Assembly (NCBI GenBank): GCA_946122785.1
Contig: CAMGYJ010000002.1
Span: 71,328,724-71,392,723 of the forward strand
Source: Linum tenue
Taxonomy: Eukaryota; Streptophyta; Magnoliopsida; Malpighiales; Linaceae
DNA length: 64,000 nt
Reading direction: 5' to 3'
Within the stretch, counting starts at the first letter, position 1. Each line of letters begins with the position of its first letter. This document shows, piece by piece, positions 47,264 to 57,600 of this stretch. Position numbers and translations under genes: made by a program. The notes beneath the pieces are model-generated. The model searched no databases. It was not told the DNA's origin and was given only the letters and a program-made list of their open reading frames with translations.

Positions 47264-49259
47264 TCACCAACTGGAGACAGAGAAGTAAAAATAAAAGAGG
47301 AACAAAACTGAAACAATGTGATATAAGCTTTTATATTTGAGAACTAATAGGGACTGTCCTAGGCTATCTAAACCATTAAGATCGGCCTGCATCTCTTCAA
47401 ATCCTCTTATGGCATCTATCTCTGCGTTAACCCTTTTCTCCACTTCAGCTTCTACAAACCTCTGAGCTGCTTCATTTGCCTCTATTTTGATCCTTTCTTT
47501 TTCCTTCTCCACAATCAGTCCTACCTTCTGCTCTAACTCCCGTGCCTCTTCTATCCTCTTCTCCTCCCTCACCTTCCACTTCTCAACTTCCATAGCCTGT
47601 ATCAAAGAAGAGCAAATGCTAGAACAGCAAGAACCTAAAAACTCCAGTAAAATTTCATTAACTTTTTTGTAGAAAGGTCAAAGTGGATACATACTTTCCG
47701 CTTTGCTGCAAGTGCTTCTTTGCAAGCTGCATGGTACATATCCATCGTCTGCTTTAGCTCTGTCTCCAGTCTTTTCATTTGGCGCTCATAATCTTCCTGC
47801 AACAACATCCCATATGTACTTTGTAAATTGTAATGCATTAACTATAGTAATTAGGTGAGAACAAAGTTTATGTTTGTTTTTCTATGTCATGACATGACGC
47901 CTAACTTGTTCCCAAGAGCTCCGATCGTCGGTCGAGGTCGAGGTCGAGGTGTGGCCATTAGACATTCGAAAACCTGATGTTATGGATGGCTCAAAGTCCT
48001 CTCTGCAATCTACATAGGAGGAATTTCTAGAAGGTTCCCAGTTCGGCGGCACATCAGCTCTGGTAGCCCTTGAAGGCCTTGAAGAATCTTGGACGGTATC
48101 GTAGAACTTGAGGGAGTTGCCCTGATCAACGCTCAACCGAGCGTCTGACATTCCACCAAGGAGGAGTTCATAGTCCAGGTTGTCGTATGATCTTCCATTC
48201 ACTCTCTTAATGGACCTATACATTTTTTTTGTTATTACGTATATGTATATTCAAGTAAGACTACAACCACGGAGATCGTTAAAACACAAGCAACATTACG
48301 AGATGAAACTTACGGGGTATCAGAAGGGGTTAAACTGGGATGTTTTGCAGTACTGAGGGAGGAAGAAAGTGGAGGAAGGTGTGGTGATGGAATGGAACGC
48401 GAAGAATTCCGTGCAGAGCTGATCTTTCCTTTGGCTATAACGTAGACTGTGCAGAAATCAGGTGCCCATTTCATCACCGTGCTTGGAATATCTGTACTCC
48501 GAAACAGCCTGCAGATTTCGTCGTAATGGAATGAAATGATCATGACAGCACAATCTTCAGAGGCAGTTAAAAGAAACAGTTTCCTTGTTTCTTATTATCA
48601 AACAGTTACCTGGAAATACCGGTTTTGCTGGGTGTGCCGAGCAAGAGAATCTTGACACCAAAATGGCCAATGTACTCTACTATTGCTTTGGCTACATCGC
48701 TATCCTCCAGTACAACGGTCTCGCAATTAACCTGATTTGAGCAGCATGATGAGATGGTTCAATTTCAATCAATGCCACCCTTGAGAATCAATTACCGAAA
48801 GCATATTTATCGTCGTAACATGCTGTTGTATGTTACGACGATAGCAATTTCTCATCATTGCGTCGGGAGAATGACTTACTTCTTTGCGCATACAGTAACA
48901 TTTGAGGGGAAGCATCATCTCGGCGATCAGAGCATCTGGACTCTGTTCTTGATCCATTCCCCATTGCTGACCTACGTACGTCCATATATACGCGTACCAG
49001 GATCGTATATCGCATCCAGGCAAGCAAATGAAAAGAATGAGGAAAACAAACACAAATGGGTAACAAGAGAATGATGAATGAACAAGCAGAGGTCGGTACC
49101 AGTGAGGAATCGGTCTTTGACATGGAGAAGGCGGAGGGTCTCGTGCCTGGTGACGATATGAGTAATGGCCCATTTCAAAGCATAGATGCTGCTCTTGTCC
49201 CTGTCCACGGCCACCGCCACCACCCTCTCCCTCCCGCCCATTTCCGAGCTTCTCTCCAT
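47264..49259 (-). CDS. Universal stress protein (USP) domain and coiled-coil protein, kinase/U-box end missing
   Basis: Exons are 49100-49259, 48880-48971, 48610-48731, 48314-48508, 47906-48215, 47695-47796 and 47264-47596. They join in frame to 437 aa. Residues 1-125 form a USP domain (RERVVAVAVDRDKSSIYALK, then ALKWAITHIV, then VKILLLGTPSKTGISR). A Ser-rich linker follows, then a long heptad-rich coiled coil (KRLETELKQTMDMYHAACKE, AMEVEKWKVREEKRIEEARE). This is the N-terminal architecture of the plant USP-coiled coil-kinase-U-box E3 ligases. In that family a protein kinase domain follows directly, but here the frame leaves the family after EIDAIRGFEE and stops 45-50 codons later. The last segment is hydrophobic and low in complexity and may be untranslated or non-functional. 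Either this is a truncated gene or a natural short form. Confidence 0.75.
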
Positions 49260-49997
49260 TGATTGTTGGATTGGTATTTACCAGATCGAGAAACAGGGGA
49301 TGATCGGAACAGGGTATAATGATGTGTGTTTGTGTTTCTGGGGGGGAATGAAGAATGTGGGTTTTTGGGATCGGAGGAAATGCCAATGGCGGGTGAATCC
49401 AATCGGAGACCAAATGTGATTGAGAGATGAAGATCGGCCCCATGATTGTATTTTGAAATGGTTCAGTTTAGGAGACGGAGAAAAGAGAATGAGGGCAAGA
49501 TAGATTATGTGTATTGCGGAAATATACCTCACAAGCCGAGTTCCCGCATTTACCTCAAATTTGATTGATCAACCTATAAAAGAAACATGGCCGATCGTTT
49601 TAGCGATTTTCCATCCTTCAGAAGTGATTAGTCTCCATTTTAAAAAAGTTAAATAAATTATGAATTACAGTCAGTCCAGAGGGAAAGGCGAGTATTTTGG
49701 TACTTATATTTGGTGCTCAAACGACGGCCTTCTCAGCTTGGTGTTATAGAGGATGCAATGCAAGCACCACACACCCGCCAATGACACCGGTGATCATGTA
49801 GATTAATTCATCACATCTATTCAATCCAAAATAAAATCGTTCGATCCTCAATGCTTAGAAGACCGAAAACAACCCGAAAATAACACATCAAGTATAAAAT
49901 CCGATGATCTCATTGAACTTGGCTTAAATTACATGCATAAGACACTAAAATGTTTTAGGAAGACATGTATAAATATCGAGTTATTAAACCTCTAGCA
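49260..49997 (-). other. Upstream region of the USP gene, no other gene seen
   Basis: AT-rich beyond 49500. Minus-strand frames overlapping 49278-49532 have no recognisable domain. Confidence 0.5.
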
Positions 49998-50161
49998 CTA
50001 AAAAACGGGTTAATTGCATGGTTGGTCACTGAGATTACAAAAAACGTTCATGTTTGGTCACGGTAAATATTTAAATCCAACCTTGGTCACTCAAATTAGT
50101 TAAATGGTTCAAGTTTGGTCACTCTCCGTCCAACTCCGTTAAATGTGTCTGATGTGGCAGT

Positions 50162-50712
50162 TGTTGGGTCTAGTATTAACCCGCCTAATACGGGCCCAAG
50201 CCCACCACAAAGCGTCTCACCTTGGGCCCAAGCCCATTCTAGGGTCCAGTACACCGGGAGGCGTCCACTCACCGAAAGGCGTCCATCGACGGGAGGCGCC
50301 CACCACCGGAAGGCGTCCACTCACCGGAAGGCGCCCACCACCGGAAGGCGTCCACTCACCGGAAGGCGTCCAGTCTACCGGGGGCGTCCATGACAACGGG
50401 AGGCGCCCACCAACGGGAGGCGTCCACAGGATGCCTCCGACTCCTATATAAGGAGGCCAGACCCTCCAAGCAAGGGGACTTCTTCTCTCCCTTCCCTCAC
50501 TTTACCACTTATGGTTCTCTCTCTAAACCCTATCTCTCTCTACATTTCTCTCTACACTCTATCATATATCCTATTCTAACTTGGGCGTCGGAGTGTAGAT
50601 CACGGGGGCCGCCCCCGACTCTCCACAGGTTTCTTCCACTCCCGAGGAGATCAGACGAGGGAGTCCGGATCAAGGTTCCACACTAATCCCCGGTACTAAT
50701 CCGGGTCAAACA
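50162..50712 (+). repeat. Gypsy-type LTR (TG...CA) inserted in the left arm of the Pack-MULE
   Basis: It starts TGTTGGGTCTAGTATTAACC and ends CCGGGTCAAACA. It contains a TATA-like CTCCTATATAAGGAGG near 50441 and is followed at 50713 by TTTTGGCGCCCACCGTGGGG, the usual start of a plant gypsy internal region with its primer-binding site. A minisatellite lies inside it. Confidence 0.8.
50255..50430 (+). repeat. Minisatellite in the LTR, unit GGAAGGCG(T/C)CCAC(T/C)(C/A)ACC
   Basis: About eight imperfect copies of an 18-21 bp unit lie in tandem. A related GGAAGGCG motif recurs in the internal region at 51265-51400 and near 52235. Confidence 0.8.
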
Positions 50713-52249
50713 TTTTGGCGCCCACCGTGGGGCGTGATAGTTGCTATGCGATTCCTCCTTTGGGACGCGGTCTTTGAACGTCGAATGCGAGTCTTGCGAG
50801 TAGCGGACCAAATGATGTAAGCCTAAGTTTGGTCAGGAGGCATGCACTCCTTTATAGCCCATTGTTGTCTTAGGCGTTAGCTATGTGCTAGATAGGGTGG
50901 CCCCCATGAATTGAGAGTTTTAGCTCAAGACGCTCGTGTGTATCACCTGTACCACACCTTCTGTGAGGCGAGATTGGATTTGCCGATGTCACGCCTGTTG
51001 GAAGGCGGGGTCGGGTTTTTGCCGTTTTGTTCCTATGCTTGGAGTATCCATGGTCGAATCTAGTCGAACGCGTTTGTTATGAGTCCCGGTGCGGCTCGCG
51101 GCATAGAATACAAGGTTGACTAGGCCCTTGTTAGGCAGACTTGGGATGGTGCTTTCTTGGCTTTTATCGGGAGGAGTTTCTCCTTCCCGGTCTATTGGGT
51201 GGTGGAGAGTGTTATTTTCTTGAACGGTCGTTTGACGCATCTCGCGTTTTTCTTTTAAACCTCTCGAAAGGTGTTTCTCCTTTGAGCCTGTCGGAAGGCA
51301 TTTTTCCTTTAGGCCTGTCGGAAGGCGTTTCTCCTCAAGCCTATCAGGAGGCGTTTGGGCCTGTCGGAAGGCGTTCCTCCTTCGAGCTTGTCGGGAGGCG
51401 TCTCCATGACGATGACCTGCTTGTGAGAAGCGAGATTGGGCTTTAGCTTCGTGGAAGAAGCATTCCTACGAAGGGAGCACCATTAGAAGGTGGAACATTC
51501 CCGTGGTGGGAGTATCGCCCGTCGACTTGACATTTTCGTGAAGAGAGCGCTCGATGGGAGCATCTTCAAGAGGCGGGATATCCTCATAGTCTTTTGGCTT
51601 CTAAGAAGCGTGTTAGTCTTCAGCTTCTTGGGTGGACATGAGATACTTCAGACTGCGTATGTGTAGTACTTTCTCAGGCGCATGTCATTCCATGTTTTTT
51701 GAGACTGGGACACCTTCCATGGTTGCTAGGAAAAAGGTGTTGGGACCTGTTTTGTCTTTGATGAGGGATGTGCCTTCCCAGGTTGCGTCAAACTTGTCGC
51801 GGTTTTACCTTTGCGTTGTGGGTGGCGATTGCTTTCGCTTTTCCACTTACGATTCGTTCCATGGTCGTGTTACGTCGCGATTCTACCATGTCCAGTTGCT
51901 CTAGTAGCTCCTTGTGGTTGTCCTCCGAGTTGCATGTTTGAACACGGAGGGAGGGTAAGTTTACTTCTTCTGGGGCGACCGTTTCGGTGCCGTATGTCAG
52001 AGCGAAGGGGGTATCTCCCGTGGCCGTCTTGTGGGTCGTGTGATGCGACCATAGGACGTGTGGGAGCTCAGTTATCCCTGCCCCTTTATCGTCCCGGAGA
52101 TGATTGTTCAGTCATTGGAGGATGAGCTTGTTGGATGCTTCAGCCTGGCCGTTGGTTTGAGGGTACATCACTGATGCTATGGTGTCCATGGCGCGGTTTG
52201 GCGCGCAAGGACTATTATGTTATCCTTTTAACCTTCTCGAAAGGCGTCT
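50713..52249 (-). mobile_element. Gypsy internal fragment, with integrase pieces on the minus strand
   Basis: From 52200 down to about 51700 the minus strand reads YPQTNGQAEASNKLIL, then ELPHVLWSHHTTHKTATGDT, then PFALTYGTETVAPEEVNLPS. These are typical gypsy integrase C-terminal blocks with several stops. The LTR and primer-binding site on the left are in plus orientation, so the fragment is rearranged or made of two insertions. The part from 50713 to 51700 has only repeats of the CTGTCGGAAGGCG kind and no clear coding. Confidence 0.7.
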
Positions 52250-52378
52250 CCTCAAAGTTGATCGTTAACTCAGTGACGTGGCAATTAAAAAATAATAAAT
52301 AAAATTAATTTTAATCTTCTACCATTTCCAACTCATTTTCACATTAAAATAAATAAAAAAAATTATAATTACAAATAA

Positions 52379-53030
52379 AGGGCGTTCCTTCCTCCGTTAA
52401 TGTCAGCCGAAAAGGACGGGCGTCGGCATTCATCAAGCTGGTCCACCCCAAGGGCATCGTGGAGCGGCTCACCCGCCCGACCCGGGCCTCCGAGGTCATG
52501 AAGCGGTACCCGCGCCACTGCGTGACCCGACCCGACGTTTTCAAGAACCCCTGGATCGCGGTCCACTCGTACTCCCTCCTCAAGCTCGGCTGCGTCTTCT
52601 ACGTCGTCCCTTACCTCACCATCGACCGCTTACTCAAGCAGCACTCGCCAAATCTCGCGGCGACGGCGGTGGCACTCTTCTTCTTTCACCGACCGGCGGC
52701 GAAGGGGATCTATGGATTGTTCCACGGAGATGATCGGTTTCGATCGGCTCGTCAAGCACAGATCCGAGAGATTGAAGGTCGATTGCCGGTATGGTGAGTT
52801 GCGGGACCCGATTTTCCCCAACTGCTTGGTCGGGGGCCGCAAGGTGATCATCGGCGCCGATTCGCCTCTGATCTGGCGCCCGGCAACGGCGTTGAGCTAC
52901 TACAAGAAGGATGCCGAGTCGAGCGAGCCGGTGGAGAGTCGTGGCGATTTGTTGCTCCTGTCGATTCGTTGCTTCATGACCAGTCCATGCAGAGAAAAGT
53001 TGCCAAGTAATTAACCAAATAATCACAAAA
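52379..53030 (+). pseudogene. Captured PADRE-domain (DUF4228) gene fragment
   Basis: The frame covering 52420-52700 reads FIKLVHPKGIVERLTRPTRA, then SEVMKRYPRHCVTRPDVFKN, then PWIAVHSYSLLKLGCVFYVV, then PYLTIDRLLKQ. This is the core of the plant PADRE family, small proteins often induced by stress and pathogens. There is no native start codon and the frame changes after about 52720, where the similarity ends. The second frame, 52712-53014, starts MDCSTEMIGFDRL and has no domain I know. It lies directly inside the left arm of the Pack-MULE and is much more GC-rich than the arms. Confidence 0.8.
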
Positions 53031-53071
53031 GAGCAAAAGAGAGATAACAGATAAGAGATATAGAGAATACG

Positions 53072-53462
53072 ATGATGACGAAGACGACGTTGCTCCTGTC
53101 GGCAGCATTGATGGCGTTCTGCTTTCTCGGATCCTCCGTCGCTGCCGAGGCTGCGAAGAGCGTGGAGTTCAAATCGCGGAACTGCAACGCGGAGAGGTAC
53201 CGGCCGCCGGCCGGGCGACCAACGGAAGCATTCGGTTTCGGTGGTGCTGACGCAGCTGGTGTCGGAGGTCGTGGACAGGATCACGTTCAACAACAAGGAC
53301 TACCGCGCCCATTACCCGCCGCATAAGCCCATTGTCTACGGCCACGCGCGCTGTCCGTGGACGTTCGGGATCAAATCCACGTGCCGCAGCTGCGTCAGGG
53401 CGGCCAAGAAGCTGCTTCTCCATGGCTGCCCGCATTAAGTCGGGGCTTCCATCGAACTGGAG
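53072..53462 (+). pseudogene. Captured Gnk2/DUF26-like secreted protein gene, frameshifted
   Basis: The ATG at 53072 (53071 is the last upstream base) opens MMTKTTLLLSAALMAFCFLG, a good signal peptide, then SRNCNAERY. The frame then shifts near 53220-53250 to VVLTQLVSEVVDRITFNNKD and continues through HARCPWTFGIKSTCRSCVRA to HGCPH and a stop. C-x9-C-x2-C is close to the C-x8-C-x2-C motif of Gnk2/DUF26 antifungal-type domains. In a third frame VGASIELED follows, matching the end of such domains, and the MULE arm begins there. Two shifts make it unlikely to give a folded protein. Confidence 0.65.
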
Positions 53463-53760
53463 GATTTGTAATTATAATTTTTTATTTATTTATTTTAATG
53501 TGAAAATGAGTTGGAAATGGTAGAAGATTAAAATTAATTTTATTTATTATTTTTTAATTGCCACGTCACTGAGTTAACGGTCAACTTTGAGGGTTGACTG
53601 CCACATCAGACACATTTAACGGAGTTGGACAGAGAGTGACCAAACTTGAACCATTTAACTAATTTGAGTGACCAAGGTTGGATTTAAATATTTACAGTGA
53701 CCAAACATGAACATTTTTTGTAATCTCAGTGACCAACCATGCAATTAACCCCTAAAAAAC

Positions 53761-54688
53761 AAACCACTAAAACACAGGTTGAGTAAAAAAAACACGTAAT
53801 ATGTTCCTCGCACAAAAAGAACGCAAGGAAAAGAAGGATAGACTAATTTGCTTGAACCACGAGCATATTCTTAATCGTTGCCCATATCATTTCGCATAAA
53901 TCAAGATCAACATTTGAGGTGACAAATTGATTGGATTTATGGATTGGTGAATTGGATTGGTGGATCCATGGATCATATGGATTGGCGGATTCATGGATTG
54001 GATCAAATGACTTGGTGGTTTGATCCATGAATCCAAATGACATCCAATTCTTGGATCAATATGTAAATTTTGAAAAATTTAGGTACTAAAAGGTCACAAT
54101 GAAAATTAGTTACCAAAATGTAATTTTCCAACAATATTTTTCGTATAAACAATAAATTTTAGGTACCAAAATATAAAAATATAAGTACTAAATCATAATT
54201 TGTTATTTGAATTCATGGATCAATCCACGATTCCACCAATCCAATTGAATTTGGTTCAAATGGATTATATTTAAATGGATTGGTTTAAATGAATAATTTA
54301 GTGGATGGATTGAAATGGATTCATAGATATTAATCCTAATTACCACGGTGCCACCTCTAATCAACACACATCAGTAGTGTTGCTTCTCTTCATTCATGAG
54401 ATTACCGTCTTCACAATCAAACTTTTCCTAAAATCACCACCCAAAATGCTAGAGTAACATATTCATACACATACCACAACCAAACAACACAACCATAATC
54501 TCTCGTGATATATAACTTAATTACGCAGGCTAAGGCACATAATTTCCAAACGACTCAAAACATCTTCTTCGATTCGATTCAATTTCGTACATTTCCCCAT
54601 ATACACAAATTCTCTCCTTCAAAACCAATGGGGGATCAGAAACACGTACAATTCTCAAAACACACAAAAAAGAAGAAAAGAAAAAAAA
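53761..54688. other. AT-rich spacer, possible decayed inverted-repeat element
   Basis: GAATTGGATTGGTGGAT near 53948 and ATTCCACCAATCCAATT near 54229 are inverted copies, with many GGATTGG repeats between, so a MITE relic is possible. The remaining sequence up to the LRR kinase stop codon has no gene; its right end is probably the kinase 3' UTR. Confidence 0.4.
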
Positions 54689-57600
54689 TTAAGAGATGCC
54701 ACCAAAATCAGCAGACAATTCTCTCGACGGCTTCCTCCGCTCCCCGCCACCGCCGGTAGTGCTCTCACTATACGAAGAATAGAAATCGTCGTCGAAGGCG
54801 GCGGCATCCTCCGGCCTATCGTCGTTCACCACCTTCACCTCCTCGATCCTCTCCACCGCCTCCTTCAAATCAAACCTCCTCTCCACGTCCGCCTCGCAAC
54901 AGCCCAGCCCGATCCTCACCAGCTTCACCACCTCGCCTTGGTTTTGTTCATTAATCTCCTCCGCGAGCTCCTTGTCCACCGCCGCCCGCGGCCACTCCTC
55001 CTCCGGCACCGACCTCACCCACGCCGCCAGATCCTCCTCCTTGCTGTCCCCTCCACCACCACCGCCACCACTCGTACTCGCTTGCTTGAGGACGGTGGAG
55101 GGGATGCGGCCGGTGAGGATCTCGAGGATGAGCATCCCGAGGGCCCAGACGTCGGTTTTCTTGGTGACGCGGCCGTGGTGGAGGTACTCGGGGGACTTGT
55201 AGGCGACCATGAGCTCCTGGGCGCTCTCCTGGTTGATGACGGGGATTAAGGCGTAGTCGGTGAGGTAAGGCTCGAAGTTCTCGTCGAGGAGGACGTTGTT
55301 GGATTTGAGGTGGCCGTGCGCGGAGATGAGGCTGGGGAGCTCCTTGTAGAGATAGGACAGTCCCCTGGCGACTCCCTTGATGATCTTCACCCGGTTCTCC
55401 CACTCCAGGCTTGGCTGCCCTAGGGCTTGGTGGCCTGCATGTGAGAATGATCATGGTGGTGGGGGAAAACCCATGATTGGACAAAGTTTATTAGTTATAG
55501 TTCATGTTTGTGTGATTTAGTATAGGAGGTCTAGTGAGTGCAGCTACGTTTGCGTGTAGGATTTGAGTGATGTATTTGGTACCCAAATTCCAAGTATTAT
55601 GTATTTACCAAAATAATATTTGTTTGTTGAGGTATACAAATCTGTGGGGTCCACGGATTTGGTCCTTTTTTTTAGCTCCGAATCCATGGACACCACCACG
55701 TATTTGCAAATACCACATTTCGTTTGGTATTTGGTCATGGAAGGCAGAGTTTTGTGAGCCATGGTGCAAAAACCTTTAAATTCATGATCGAACAAACAGT
55801 GTGATCTTTCAAATACAAAGTGCAACAAATCTAATCATAAATACCAAAGCTTTTCAAAACTCCAAAACCTTCGTTTACAAATCCAACAAAGCAAACGAGG
55901 CCCGAGGGATATATTGGTGTCTAGGGGTTTGCCTAGCTACATGCATTTCTTTTCTAGATACACATTGTTTTCATCATTGCCGGATCTGAAACGACTCGCG
56001 CTGGATGAATTTGTAGCTACGGTGGTTGTACTTTTTTGTTTGTTCTTCGGAATAGTTATGTGAGCTAACCCTTTTAAGAATTTCCAATTTGGTCGATCGG
56101 TATTTTTTTTTTACAAGTTGTTCCAGATAAAAGTTTGATAGTATTCGTATACTATAGTTCCAGTATTCAGACAATTTGATAGGGAAAAAAGATTAAGCAT
56201 ATATATGTTGCATCTAGATGTTAGAGAGTGGTATAAGATCCACGATTGAACCTCTCCCAACAACTCGAGTTATTGGGATCAACTGGTTCTTGACATGGTA
56301 TCAGAGCCTAGAACCGAAAGGTCATGTGTTCGAATCTCCACGACCCCCAATATTAACCGTTGTCTTTCAAGTACATGGTATGGTGGGCCTGTGCAAACTT
56401 CAAGCCCATCCCAACAACTCGAGTTATTGGGATCGGGAAAAAAGAAAAAGAAAATATGAAACCAAGATGGGACAAAGGTAGAAAGAAAAAAATCAGAAAC
56501 TTACTATGGAGATGGACAGCCAAGCTACCATAGGGAACGAAGTCATGAACCAGCAGCTTCTCCTCCTTCCTGTAATAGTAAGCAACAAGCGGCAACAAGT
56601 TGGTATGCTTCAGCCTCCCCACGCGCCGCATGTGCTCGTGGAACTCCTCCCTCCCAACATTGTTCATCTGCTTGAACCTCTTCACCACCATCACCTGCCC
56701 GGAAGTCAGCGCCGCCTTGTACGACGAGCCGAAGCACCCTGCTCCCAGTATCTCCGCCGACGCCTTCAGCAGGTCGGTGAGCTCGAACTTCCCCCTGTCC
56801 TCCCTCACGAACGACAGCTTCACCGCCTCCGCCGCCGCCGCCGACTTCTTCCCTCCTCCTCCTCCGGCCGCCACGCGGCTCTCCTGCTTCTTCGGCGCCC
56901 GCGGGTTCGGGTCGTCGGGCTGGATGTCGGGCACCCCCGGGGTGCCGGCCTCGATCGACTCCGGGGGCTGGTGGCGGCGCCGCATCAGGATGAGCGCGGC
57001 GGCGAGGATCCCGCATACGGCGAACCCGCCGACGATGGCCACGAAGACGATGCTCGCCGTCGACGGCTTCCAGTAGCCGGTGGCGGCAGCGGCGTGACTG
57101 GTCGGGTCGTCCGGGTCGGTCGGGTTTGCGGCGCCGTCGGTTTGGAGGAGGCTTGACTTGGAGTTTGAGGCGGCGGCGGCGGCAGCCTTTGCCGCCGTTG
57201 GGGCGGCGGCGTCGGATGGGGCGGGAGCGGCGGTGCATTCGCCTAATGGTTTTCCACATAAGCCTTTGTTCCCTGCGCTCTCACGTGTTCATCAGCATTC
57301 AGCGGCGCAATCAAGATTTCGTTTTAGATAACTTTTAACAGTTTTACAATGCTCAACAGAGTATTTTTCATATTGTGAAAAACTTAAAAAAAGACACATT
57401 CATATAATAGCAATCTTATTAATTCTATCAGAGAGTATTCTATGATTTTATTAGTTCATCAAACGAAATGAGCGAAGAGTGTTTTTATGTAACTGATCAT
57501 TGTAAATCTTCTTTCAAAACTTGCGGAGAAGGCAGGTAGCGATAACACTAAGTTGCTTCTTTTGATGTTCATGATCCTAAAGGTCTAGGAGTTTTTGTTT

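Larger units (their letters stand above)
49998..53760. mobile_element. Pack-MULE with perfect 9-bp target duplication and about 290-bp inverted repeats
   Basis: CTAAAAAAC flanks the element at 49998-50006 and 53752-53760. The element proper, 50007-53751, begins GGGTTAATTGCATGGTTGGT and ends with the inverse. The inverted repeats cover 50007-50161 plus 52250-52378 on the left, interrupted by a gypsy fragment, and 53463-53751 on the right. They share TTCAAGTTTGGTCACTCTC, TAAATGTGTCTGATGTGGCA and a TTTTAATCTTCTACCATTTC block. Between them lies 1.1 kb of GC-rich host-type coding sequence from two unrelated genes. No transposase is seen, so mobility would need a MULE elsewhere. Confidence 0.93.

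Noticed and set aside
53930..54250. Clear MITE with GGATTGG inverted repeats
   Set aside because: The inverted copies are imperfect and embedded in many GGATTGG repeats; no target duplication was found, so it is mentioned only as a possibility.
56290..56340. tRNA-like GTTCGAATCTCC next to TGGTATCAGAGC
   Set aside because: It is the primer-binding region of an LTR element, not a tRNA gene; no stems form.
56506..57338. Plus-strand frames (56506-57156, 56600-57076, 57126-57338) across kinase exon 2
   Set aside because: Arg/Val-rich antisense products of the GC-rich receptor kinase exon.
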